This document shows, one piece after another, positions 1-6,425 of a stretch of 9,365 bases of DNA. This DNA is from Belnapia sp. (GTDB lineage: Bacteria > Pseudomonadota > Alphaproteobacteria > Acetobacterales > Acetobacteraceae), in the NCBI GenBank assembly GCA_028291445.1, contig JAQGIA010000179.1, positions 1 through 9,365 on the forward strand, written 5' to 3'. How positions within the stretch are numbered: the stretch's first letter is position 1; the number at the start of each line of letters is the position of its first letter. The notes beneath the pieces are model-generated. The model saw only the letters and a list, made by a program, of their open reading frames with translations, made no database searches and had not been told where the DNA came from. A program made the position numbers and the translations under genes.

Positions 1-2
1 AC

Positions 3-2090
3 ACCAATGCGAGCTGGCTGGTGGTGCGCAACCCCGGCGGCGCCGACGACGGGCTGTTCGCCCGCGACGAGAACGGCAAGCCGATGGCCTGGGACCGGGC
101 GCGGGGCGCGGTGGATGCCTCGGTGGCGGATCTGTCCGAGGTGATGGTCGGCGACTTCACCCTGCCGGATGGCCGCCGCGTCCAGCCGGTGTTCCAGCTC
201 ATGGCGGAACGCTACCTGGCACCGGAATACGCGCCCGAGGCGGTCGCCGAGCGCTGCGGCATCGAGGCCTCGCGCATCCGCACCATCGCCGCCGAGATCG
301 CCGATGTCGCCTTCAACCAGGCGATCACGCTGGAGCAGCCCTGGACCGATGTCTGGGGCCGCCGGCACGAGACCATGGTCGGCCGGCCCGTCGCCTTCCA
401 CGCCATGCGCGGCATCAGCGCCCATTCCAACGGGTTCCATAGCTGCCGTGCGTTGCACCTGCTGCAGATGCTGCTCGGCGCGGTCGATACCCCGGGCTCC
501 TGGCGCTACAAGTCGCCCTTCCCGCGGCCGATCCCGCCCGGCCCGCCGCCGGCCGGCAAGGGCGCCAAGCCGAATACCCCGCTGGCCGGCAATATCCTGT
601 CCTTCCCGCAGGGGCCGGACGACCTGCTGGTGGATGACGCCGGCAATCCGCTGCGGATCGACAAGGCCTTCTCGTGGGATGCGCCGCTGGCGCTGCACGG
701 GATGATGCACACGGTCATCGGCAATGCCGGGATCGGCGACCCGTACAAGATCGACACGCTGTTCATGTTCATGGCCAACATGGCCTGGAACAGCGCGATG
801 AACCCCGGCGAGGTCATCCGCATCCTCACCGAGCAGCAGCCGGATGGCGAATACACCATCCCGCATGTCATCTACTCGGATGCCTATTATTCCGAGACGG
901 TGCCCTATGCCGATTTGATCCTGCCGGATACCACCTACCTGGAACGCTGGGACTGCATCAGCATCCTCGACCGGCCGATCGGCAGCGCGCATGGCGCGGG
1001 CGATGCCATCCGCCAGCCGGTCATCAAGCCCGACCGCGACGTGCGGCCCTTCCAGGACGTGCTGATCGAGCTGGGCTCCCGCCTCGGCCTGCCGGCCTTC
1101 ACCAAGCCGGACGGCACGGCGAAGTTCAAGGACTACCCGGACTACATCGTGAACCACGAGCGCGGCCCCGGCGTCGGCCCGCTCGCCGGCTTCCGCGGCG
1201 CGGACGGCAGCAAGAAGGGCGTCGGCGAGCCCAATCCCGACCAGTTGCAGCGCTACATCGAGAACGGCTGCTTCTGGCGCGACCACCTGCCGCCCGAGCA
1301 AGGCTATTTCAAGCACAGCAACCAGGCCTATCTCGACCAGGCCAAGGCGATGGGGCTGATCCCACGCGCCGAGCAGATCATCATGCAGATCTGGTCGGAA
1401 CCCTTGCAGAAATTCCGCCTCGCAGCGGAGGGCCATGGCGCGAAGCAGCCGCCGGATCGCCTGCGCGACCGCATCCGCACCTATTGCGACCCGCTGCCCA
1501 TCTGGTACGCGCCGCTGGAGCATACCGGCCAGGACCTTGGCCGTTTCGAATTCTCAGCCATCACCCAGCGGCCGATGGCGATGTATCACTCCTGGGGCTC
1601 GATGAATGCCTGGCTGCGGCAGATCATGGGCTCCAACAAACTATACATGGCACGCGCCCGCGGCACCGCGCTCGGCATCGAACAGGATGACTGGGTCTGG
1701 GTCGAAAGCCGTGCCGGCAAGCTGAAATGCCAGGTGGCGCTGATGGAAGGCGTGAACTCGGACACGGTCTGGACCTGGAACGCCATCGGCAAGCGCGCCG
1801 GCGCCTGGAACCTCGACCCGAACAGCACGGAATCGACCAAGGGCTTCCTGCTGAACCACGTCATCAGCGAATGGCTGCCGGCCCAGGCCAATCTGGAAAA
1901 AGGCTTCCGTCAGGCCAATGCCGATCCTGTCACCGGCCAGGCCGCCTGGTACGATTTGCGCGTGCGGGTGACGAAATGTGCGCCGGGCGAGGCAGGCATC
2001 ACCAGCCCACACCCGGAGACGCTGGCCCTGCCGCCGCATATGCCGAGCCGCCCCGATATCCTGCGCTATTCCACGAAAGCAACGCCGTGA
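3..2090 (+). CDS. soeA: Molybdopterin oxidoreductase, SoeA-type sulfite dehydrogenase catalytic subunit (5' partial)
   Basis: The reading frame is open to the left edge, so this is the C-terminal 695 residues of a protein that in this family is usually about 950-1000 residues. The N-terminal [4Fe-4S] motif, any export signal and the likely molybdenum ligand lie outside the window. Visible family features (numbered from the first in-frame codon) are the HSNGF segment with the following leucine-rich helix and PGSW turn, the stretch around 254-267 containing MANMAWNSAMN, the LPDTTYLER segment, and the C-terminal dinucleotide-binding domain from about residue 520, including MAMYHSWGSMNAWLRQ and TVWTWNAIGKRAGAWNL. 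These I associate with the SoeA branch of the DMSO reductase superfamily, which oxidises sulfite to sulfate in the cytoplasm and passes electrons through SoeB and SoeC to quinone. The order with the next two genes supports this. A polysulfide, thiosulfate or other CISM-type substrate cannot be excluded. The stop overlaps the next gene's start. Confidence 0.85.
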   Translation, partial: TNASWLVVRNPGGADDGLFARDENGKPMAWDRARGAVDASVADLSEVMVGDFTLPDGRRVQPVFQLMAERYLAPEYAPEAVAERCGIEASRIRTIAAEIADVAFNQAITLEQPWTDVWGRRHETMVGRPVAFHAMRGISAHSNGFHSCRALHLLQMLLGAVDTPGSWRYKSPFPRPIPPGPPPAGKGAKPNTPLAGNILSFPQGPDDLLVDDAGNPLRIDKAFSWDAPLALHGMMHTVIGNAGIGDPYKIDTLFMFMANMAWNSAMNPGEVIRILTEQQPDGEYTIPHVIYSDAYYSETVPYADLILPDTTYLERWDCISILDRPIGSAHGAGDAIRQPVIKPDRDVRPFQDVLIELGSRLGLPAFTKPDGTAKFKDYPDYIVNHERGPGVGPLAGFRGADGSKKGVGEPNPDQLQRYIENGCFWRDHLPPEQGYFKHSNQAYLDQAKAMGLIPRAEQIIMQIWSEPLQKFRLAAEGHGAKQPPDRLRDRIRTYCDPLPIWYAPLEHTGQDLGRFEFSAITQRPMAMYHSWGSMNAWLRQIMGSNKLYMARARGTALGIEQDDWVWVESRAGKLKCQVALMEGVNSDTVWTWNAIGKRAGAWNLDPNSTESTKGFLLNHVISEWLPAQANLEKGFRQANADPVTGQAAWYDLRVRVTKCAPGEAGITSPHPETLALPPHMPSRPDILRYSTKATP

Positions 2091-2836
2091 CCTGCCTGCC
2101 CGAGATTGCCCCCGGCCAGAAGAAGCTTGGCCTCGTCATCGACCTCGATACCTGCGTCGGCTGCCAGGCCTGCGCGACCAACTGCAAGGAGTGGAACTCA
2201 TCGGGCCACAGCGGCCCCTTGCCCGACCTGAAGCCCTATTCCGCCGGGGCGGAGGGCGTCTGGTTCAACCGTGTCCATAGCTACGAGGCGGGCGAGGGCG
2301 GCGATGGCCGTACCGTGCATTTCCCCCGGTCCTGCCTGCATTGCGAGACGCCGGACTGCGTGACGGTCTGCCCCACCGGCGCCTCCTACAAGCGGATCGA
2401 GGACGGCATCGTCCTGGTCGACCACGACATCTGCATCGGCTGCGGGCTATGCGCCTGGGCCTGCCCCTATGGGGCGCGCGAGATGGACGAGGATGCGGGG
2501 GTGATGAAGAAATGCACCCTCTGCATCGACCGCATCTACAACGAGACCATCCCCGAGGCCCAGCGCCAGCCGGCCTGCGTGCTGACCTGCCCGACCTCGG
2601 CGCGGCATTTCGGTGATCTCGGCGACCCCGAGAGCGCGGTCAGCAAGCTAGTGGCCGAGCGTGGCGGCCAGGATCTCATGCCGGAGCTTGGCTACAACCC
2701 GGTGAACAAGTACCTGCCGCCGCGCAAGCGCAGCAGCGTCGCCGCAGCCCCGGCCACCCCGCATGAGGCGGCGCCGACGCCGATGGACATCAAGAACCCG
2801 CTGCTGCGCTGGATGGACAAGGTGCTGACGCGATGA
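2087..2836 (+). CDS. soeB: 4Fe-4S ferredoxin-type electron-transfer subunit (SoeB-like)
   Basis: This 249-residue protein has the length and cysteine plan of the iron-sulfur subunit of a DMSO reductase-type complex. Sixteen cysteines fall into four clusters' worth of motifs: C23-x2-C26-x2-C29-x3-C33, C83-x2-C86-x4-C91-x3-C95-P, C116-x2-C119-x2-C122-x3-C126-P, and C143-x2-C146 with C164-x3-C168-P. It would relay electrons from the molybdenum subunit to the membrane anchor. The chosen start is GTG at 2087, whose last two bases belong to the TGA of the upstream gene (GTGA overlap). There is only a weak purine run (GAAAG, about 2075-2079) before it, so translation probably depends on coupling. 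Upstream in-frame ATG codons would force a long overlap into soeA and an extension unlike the family. No export signal is seen, matching a cytoplasm-facing complex. The tail after about residue 205 is rich in proline and alanine. Confidence 0.88.
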   Translation: MTCLPEIAPGQKKLGLVIDLDTCVGCQACATNCKEWNSSGHSGPLPDLKPYSAGAEGVWFNRVHSYEAGEGGDGRTVHFPRSCLHCETPDCVTVCPTGASYKRIEDGIVLVDHDICIGCGLCAWACPYGAREMDEDAGVMKKCTLCIDRIYNETIPEAQRQPACVLTCPTSARHFGDLGDPESAVSKLVAERGGQDLMPELGYNPVNKYLPPRKRSSVAAAPATPHEAAPTPMDIKNPLLRWMDKVLTR

Positions 2837-2892
2837 ATCCGATGGTCGGAGCGCCGCCGGTGCGCAGGGCTGAACCGGAGCGCCAGCCATGA
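2833..2892 (+). other. 19-codon micro-ORF bridging soeB and soeC
   Basis: ATG at 2833 overlaps the soeB stop (ATGA, 2833-2836). The frame runs 19 codons and its TGA at 2890-2892 overlaps the soeC ATG (ATGA, 2889-2892). The predicted peptide starts MNPM and has no recognisable domain. An AAGG run at 2819-2822 could serve as its ribosome binding site. Its geometry would let a ribosome finishing soeB pass by re-initiation through the micro-ORF to soeC. It may be a translational relay, a remnant of an older soeC start, or chance. Only the coordinates are certain. Confidence 0.3.
2877..2880 (+). promoter_or_regulatory. Ribosome binding site of soeC
   Basis: GGAG at 2877-2880 sits eight bases before the ATG at 2889. 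It supports that start over the in-line ATG at 2833, which is in another frame and terminates after 19 codons. Confidence 0.6.
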
Positions 2893-3821
2893 ATCCCGCG
2901 CCTTCCATCGTCTTCTTCACCACGGCTTCGGGTGCCGGCTATGGCTTGCTGTTCTGGCTCGGCCTGCTGCGCCCGCTCGGCGTGGTGCCGGCGACACCGG
3001 CCTTCGCCCTGATCTGCCTGGTGCTTGCGCTGCTGCTGATCACCGCCGGCCTCGTCTCCTCGATGGTGCATCTGGGCAATCCGCAGCGCGCCTGGCGCGC
3101 CTTCAGCCAGTGGCGCTCCTCCTGGCTGTCGCGCGAAGGGGTCGCGGCGGTAGCGACTTATGTCCCGGCGCTGGGCTTCGGCGTGGCCCTGCTGGCCGAC
3201 CGGCCCGGCCTCGCCACCCTGGCCGGGCTGCTGGCGGCGGTAGGTGCGGCGGTCACCGTCTGGTGCACCGCCATGATCTACGCCTCGCTCAAGCCCATCC
3301 GGCAGTGGAACCACCCGCTGGTGCTGCCCGGCTACCTGCTGCTGGCGGGCTATTCCGGCATGGCGCTGCTGGCCGGGGTCTCGGCGCTGGGCGGCGTCGT
3401 CGGCGGTCCGGCCAGCTTCATCATCGCCCTCGGCCTCGCCGGGCTGATCCTGAAGCTCGCCTATTGGCGCAAGATCGATGGTGCCGAGCCGATCGCCACC
3501 GCCGAAAGCGCCACCAGCCTCGGCTTCATCGGCAAGGTCCGCCCGCTCGACCCGCCGCATACCGAAAGCAATTACCTGCTGCGGGAAATGGGCTTCCGCA
3601 TCGCCCGCAAGCATGCCGGCAGGCTGCGGCGCATCGTGCTGGTCGCCGGCTTCGCCCTGCCGATCCTGCTCGCGGTGCTGGCAACGCAAATCGGCGGCGG
3701 CGTGGCGCTGCCGGCGCTCGCCCTGGGTGCGATCCTGGTCCTGGGCGGGTTGCTGGTCGAGCGCTGGCTGATGTTCGCCGAGGCGACCCATACGGTGACG
3801 CTCTACTACACCGGTCGCTGA
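2889..3821 (+). CDS. soeC: DmsC/SoeC-type quinone-interacting membrane anchor subunit
   Basis: This is a 310-residue hydrophobic protein with about eight membrane segments (roughly residues 11-30, 38-60, 85-103, 108-131, 147-168, 173-192, 248-266 and 271-291), the topology expected of a DmsC-family anchor. Recognisable family pieces are the N-terminal PSIVFFTTASGAGYG, the HLGNPQRAWRAFSQWRSSWLSREG region (61-84) after helix 2, and the C-terminal THTVTLYYTGR. In SoeABC this subunit binds the peripheral pair to the inner face of the membrane and hands electrons to quinone. A longer hydrophilic loop at about 193-247 separates helices 6 and 7. The gene follows soeB after 52 bases that are filled by the micro-ORF. 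No clear terminator follows it, so the transcript could run on toward the next gene. Confidence 0.87.
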   Translation: MNPAPSIVFFTTASGAGYGLLFWLGLLRPLGVVPATPAFALICLVLALLLITAGLVSSMVHLGNPQRAWRAFSQWRSSWLSREGVAAVATYVPALGFGVALLADRPGLATLAGLLAAVGAAVTVWCTAMIYASLKPIRQWNHPLVLPGYLLLAGYSGMALLAGVSALGGVVGGPASFIIALGLAGLILKLAYWRKIDGAEPIATAESATSLGFIGKVRPLDPPHTESNYLLREMGFRIARKHAGRLRRIVLVAGFALPILLAVLATQIGGGVALPALALGAILVLGGLLVERWLMFAEATHTVTLYYTGR

Positions 3822-3913
3822 TACATCGGCGCTGAGACATCGGGGCGCTGGGCGAAGGCTTGCACGGCACTTGCATGTCCCCTGGCCGACCGCCACGCTG
3901 CGGGCGGGATGGC

Positions 3914-3921
3914 AAAAGGGG
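3914..3921 (+). promoter_or_regulatory. Ribosome binding site that sets the start of the family 5 binding protein
   Basis: AAAAGGGG at 3914-3921 lies eight bases before ATG 3930. The alternative in-frame ATG at 3909 would place this purine run inside the coding sequence and add seven residues (MAKGAGT) in front of an otherwise normal leader, so 3930 is preferred. Confidence 0.55.
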
Positions 3922-3929
3922 CTGGGACG

Positions 3930-5531
3930 ATGCGACGAACCGCACGCTGGGCAATCGCGGCCATGGCCTTGGCCGCGATACCGGCAACTATGTCCGCCAG
4001 GGCAGCCGACCTCACCATCGCGGTGGGCGGTGCCTTCACCTCGATGGATCCGCATTTCTTCGATCTGTCGCCCAATCATGCGCTGACCTGGCATGTGTTC
4101 GACCGGCTGGTGCATCCGGATGCGGACCAGCGCCCCTCCCCCGGCCTCGCCACATCCTGGCGGGCGATCGACGAGCGCACCTGGGAGTTCAAGCTGCGCG
4201 AGGGCGTGCGCTTCCACGACGGCAGCCCCTTCACCGCGGACGACGTGGTCTTCACCTTCGCCCGCGCGCCGAACGTGCCGAACAGCCCCACCTCCATGGG
4301 TCAGTATATCCGCCCGGTGACCCGGCTGGAGGTGGTGGATGCGCATACCATCCGGCTGCACACCGCCGAGCCGGTGCCGCTGATCCCGCAGATGATGGGG
4401 TCCTTCTCCATCGTCGGCCGCAAGCAGGGCGAGGGACCGGGCGGCGTGCTCCTGCCGACCTCGGACTACAACAACGGCCGCGCGGCCATCGGCACCGGCC
4501 CCTACAAGCTGGCCTCCTTCACCCAGGGCGACCGGGCGGTCTTCACCCGCAACCCGGATTGGTGGGGTCCGCGACAGGCCTGGGACCGCGTCACCTACCG
4601 GATGATCACCAACGACAGCGCCCGGGTCGCCGCGCTGCAATCCGGCGACGTGGACGCGATCGACACGGTGCCGACCCGCGACGTGGAACGGGTGCGGCGC
4701 GACCCGAAGCTGACGGTGCAGGCGCGGCCGGGGCTCCGGCTGATTTACCTGTACGTCGATGCCAACCGGCCGCAGTCGCCCTTCGTGACCGACCGCGCCG
4801 GGGCGGTGCTGCCGCAGAATCCGCTGCGGGACGTGCGGGTGCGCCAGGCGCTGAGCATGGCGATCAACCGGGAGGGCATCCGCCGGCAGATCATGGAGGG
4901 CAATTCGCTGCCCACCGGCCAGGCCATGCCGGAAGGCGCGATGGGCTACGACCCGGGCATCCCGGTGCCCGCCTATGACGTGGAGGCGGCGAAGAAGCTG
5001 CTGGCCGAGGCCGGGCTGCCGGATGGCTTCAACATCACCCTGCACGGGCCGAACGACCGCTACGTGAACGACGACGGAATCGTCCAGGCGATCGCCCAGA
5101 TGTGGAGCCGGATCGGCGTCCGCACCGCCGTCTCGACCAGCCCGGCCAGCGTCTTCTTCACCGCCGGCGGCGTCCGCGACGAGCATTCCATCGCGCTGAC
5201 CGGCTGGAGCACCTCGACCGGCGAGCCCGATACGCACCTCTCGCTGATGCTGGCGACGCCCGATCCGCAGCGCGGCCGTGGCACCCGGCTGCGGCCCTCG
5301 CATTACAGCAACCCGGACCTCGACAAGCTGGTCGACCGGGCGCTGACCACCATCGACCTGGAGGCGCGGGAGAAGCTGTATTTCGAGGCCATCCGCATCG
5401 GCTTCCAGCGCGACCTGGCGGTGATCCCGATCCACCACCAGGTCAATCTCTGGGCCATGCGGAAAGGCATCGCCTATGCGCCGCAGCTTTCGGAGCAGAC
5501 CCGCGCCATGGAATTCTCCCTGGCGCGATAA
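3930..5531 (+). CDS. ABC transporter substrate-binding protein, family 5 (peptide/nickel type)
   Basis: This is a 533-residue exported binding protein of the SBP_bac_5 (DppA/OppA/NikA-like) family, of normal length. The leader has arginines at 2-3, a hydrophobic core at about 8-18 and a probable signal peptidase site near ARA-AD (about residues 25-26). The mature protein opens with the family's typical strand and SMDPH segment, then the signature region at about 71-110 (PGLATSW, WEFKLREGVRFHDG, FTADDVVFTF). Later family pieces are IGTGPYKL, the VRQALSMAINRE helix and a C-terminal YFEAIRIG plus IPIHHQVNLWA. It should capture a solute in the periplasm for an ABC importer. The ligand cannot be read from sequence; the family binds oligopeptides, nickel complexes, opines, sugars and others. 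No permease or ATPase gene is adjacent: soeC lies upstream and a convergent gene downstream. The 108-bp gap before it probably holds its promoter, but I saw no convincing one. Confidence 0.9.
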   Translation: MRRTARWAIAAMALAAIPATMSARAADLTIAVGGAFTSMDPHFFDLSPNHALTWHVFDRLVHPDADQRPSPGLATSWRAIDERTWEFKLREGVRFHDGSPFTADDVVFTFARAPNVPNSPTSMGQYIRPVTRLEVVDAHTIRLHTAEPVPLIPQMMGSFSIVGRKQGEGPGGVLLPTSDYNNGRAAIGTGPYKLASFTQGDRAVFTRNPDWWGPRQAWDRVTYRMITNDSARVAALQSGDVDAIDTVPTRDVERVRRDPKLTVQARPGLRLIYLYVDANRPQSPFVTDRAGAVLPQNPLRDVRVRQALSMAINREGIRRQIMEGNSLPTGQAMPEGAMGYDPGIPVPAYDVEAAKKLLAEAGLPDGFNITLHGPNDRYVNDDGIVQAIAQMWSRIGVRTAVSTSPASVFFTAGGVRDEHSIALTGWSTSTGEPDTHLSLMLATPDPQRGRGTRLRPSHYSNPDLDKLVDRALTTIDLEAREKLYFEAIRIGFQRDLAVIPIHHQVNLWAMRKGIAYAPQLSEQTRAMEFSLAR

Positions 5532-5545
5532 AGCGTTTTCAAGTC

Positions 5546-5588
5546 AGGCCTGGGCGCCTGTCGACCCGAAAGCGCCCAGGCCTTATTT
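5546..5588 (+). terminator. Intrinsic terminator hairpin between convergent genes
   Basis: Two perfectly complementary 12-base arms, AGGCCTGGGCGC at 5546-5557 and GCGCCCAGGCCT at 5572-5583, enclose a 14-base loop. On the + strand they are followed by TTATTT (5583-5588), a short U-rich tail. The hairpin begins 15 bases after the stop of the binding-protein gene. On the minus strand the same stem lies directly after the EF-hand gene, but the tail there (GACTTGAAAA) is not U-rich, so it suits the + strand better and may act weakly in both directions. Confidence 0.75.
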
Positions 5589-6425
5589 CAGCAGGCCGAG
5601 GCCCGAGATCAGGCCGCGCAGGGCATCGAGCGCCGGCCCGGCCCGGTCGCTGCGGAGCGGCCGCCCCGCCGCCGTGCCGAGCGGTCCGGGGCGGGCGGGA
5701 CCCATGCGGTCCTGGCCCAATTCAGCGACGGAGAGCTTGCCGTCGCCGTCGTAATCCAGGCTCTCGACCAGCCCCCGTCCCGCCAGCAGCCCGGCCAGGG
5801 CACCGGCGCCGGAAGCGGCGCCCAGGGCCTCCACGGTGACGCCTTCCTGCATTGCCGCCAGCCAAGCCGCGCCGCGCGTCAGGCGCGCCAGCTCGGCCGT
5901 GCTCAGCATGCCATCGCCCGAGACATCCGCCTGATCGACCAGGGCGCCGAGGCAGGCGGCGGTATCCGCGCCCCCGCAGCCGGCTTCCATGTGCTCGAGC
6001 GCCGCCAGCATGGCGAGACCCTCGCCATGCTGCATCGCCAGCGCCGGCGGCAGGCCGGGACAGCGTTGCCAGCGGCCGATCGGCGCCTCGCCGGGTAGCC
6101 GGTCGTCGCGGGTCTTGGCGTCCGGCTCGACGGTTTCCAGCGCCTCGCCGGCAGCCCGCAGCAGCAGCCGGGGCGCCTCCGCGCCACGCCCGGTGCCGAT
6201 GCTCCAGCCAGCCTGGTCGCGGAGAGCCGTGAAGCGCAGCAGCCGGACGGCACCGTCGCCCGGCACCTGGGCGGCGGCGCGGGCCGTCAGGTGCAGCAGC
6301 GTGGTCGGGCGGCCGCAGTCGCCCTGGAACCAGGAGCCGCGCAGCCCCTCGGGGACCGCCGGCTCGGACTGCGCGGCGGCAAGGTCCGGAACCAACAGGA
6401 ACAGCAGGGCGGCCAGGCGCTTCAT
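5583..6425 (-). CDS. Exported protein with two C-terminal EF-hands
   Basis: This 280-residue protein has a signal peptide (MKRLAALLFLLVPDLAAAQ, cleavage near residue 19). Two canonical calcium-binding loops are visible: D167-x-S169-x-D171-G-x-L-S-x-x-E178 and D224-x-D226-x-D228-G-x-L-S-x-x-E235. Both have every expected acidic position, so calcium binding in the periplasm or outside the cell is likely. The N-terminal region (about 25-125) contains GSWFQGDC, a basic-hydrophobic stretch and PDAKTRDDRLPG. I do not recognise it as a named domain; it could be a small beta-rich fold closed by C37-C122. C150 and C158 could pair in the middle segment. The start ATG shares ATGA with the stop of the five-repeat gene upstream, with AGGAGA (6441-6436) ten bases before it, so the two proteins are probably made together. 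Function is unknown. Confidence 0.85.
   Translation of the reverse strand: MKRLAALLFLLVPDLAAAQSEPAVPEGLRGSWFQGDCGRPTTLLHLTARAAAQVPGDGAVRLLRFTALRDQAGWSIGTGRGAEAPRLLLRAAGEALETVEPDAKTRDDRLPGEAPIGRWQRCPGLPPALAMQHGEGLAMLAALEHMEAGCGGADTAACLGALVDQADVSGDGMLSTAELARLTRGAAWLAAMQEGVTVEALGAASGAGALAGLLAGRGLVESLDYDGDGKLSVAELGQDRMGPARPGPLGTAAGRPLRSDRAGPALDALRGLISGLGLLK

Noticed and set aside
3822..3929. Possible promoter elements before the binding protein: TGG-N9-TTGCA at 3849-3864 (sigma-54-like GG/GC spacing) and the imperfect direct repeat ACATCGG...CGCTG at 3823-3834 and 3837-3850
   Set aside because: Only the GG/GC core of the sigma-54 pattern matches, which is easily met by chance in GC-rich DNA, and the repeat is short. 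Not strong enough to annotate.
2790..5438. An 882-codon open frame on the minus strand
   Set aside because: It lies opposite three well-supported + strand features (end of soeB, soeC, the binding protein). Its translation is rich in R, G, H, Q and D without any family motif, as expected of a mirror frame in very GC-rich coding DNA.
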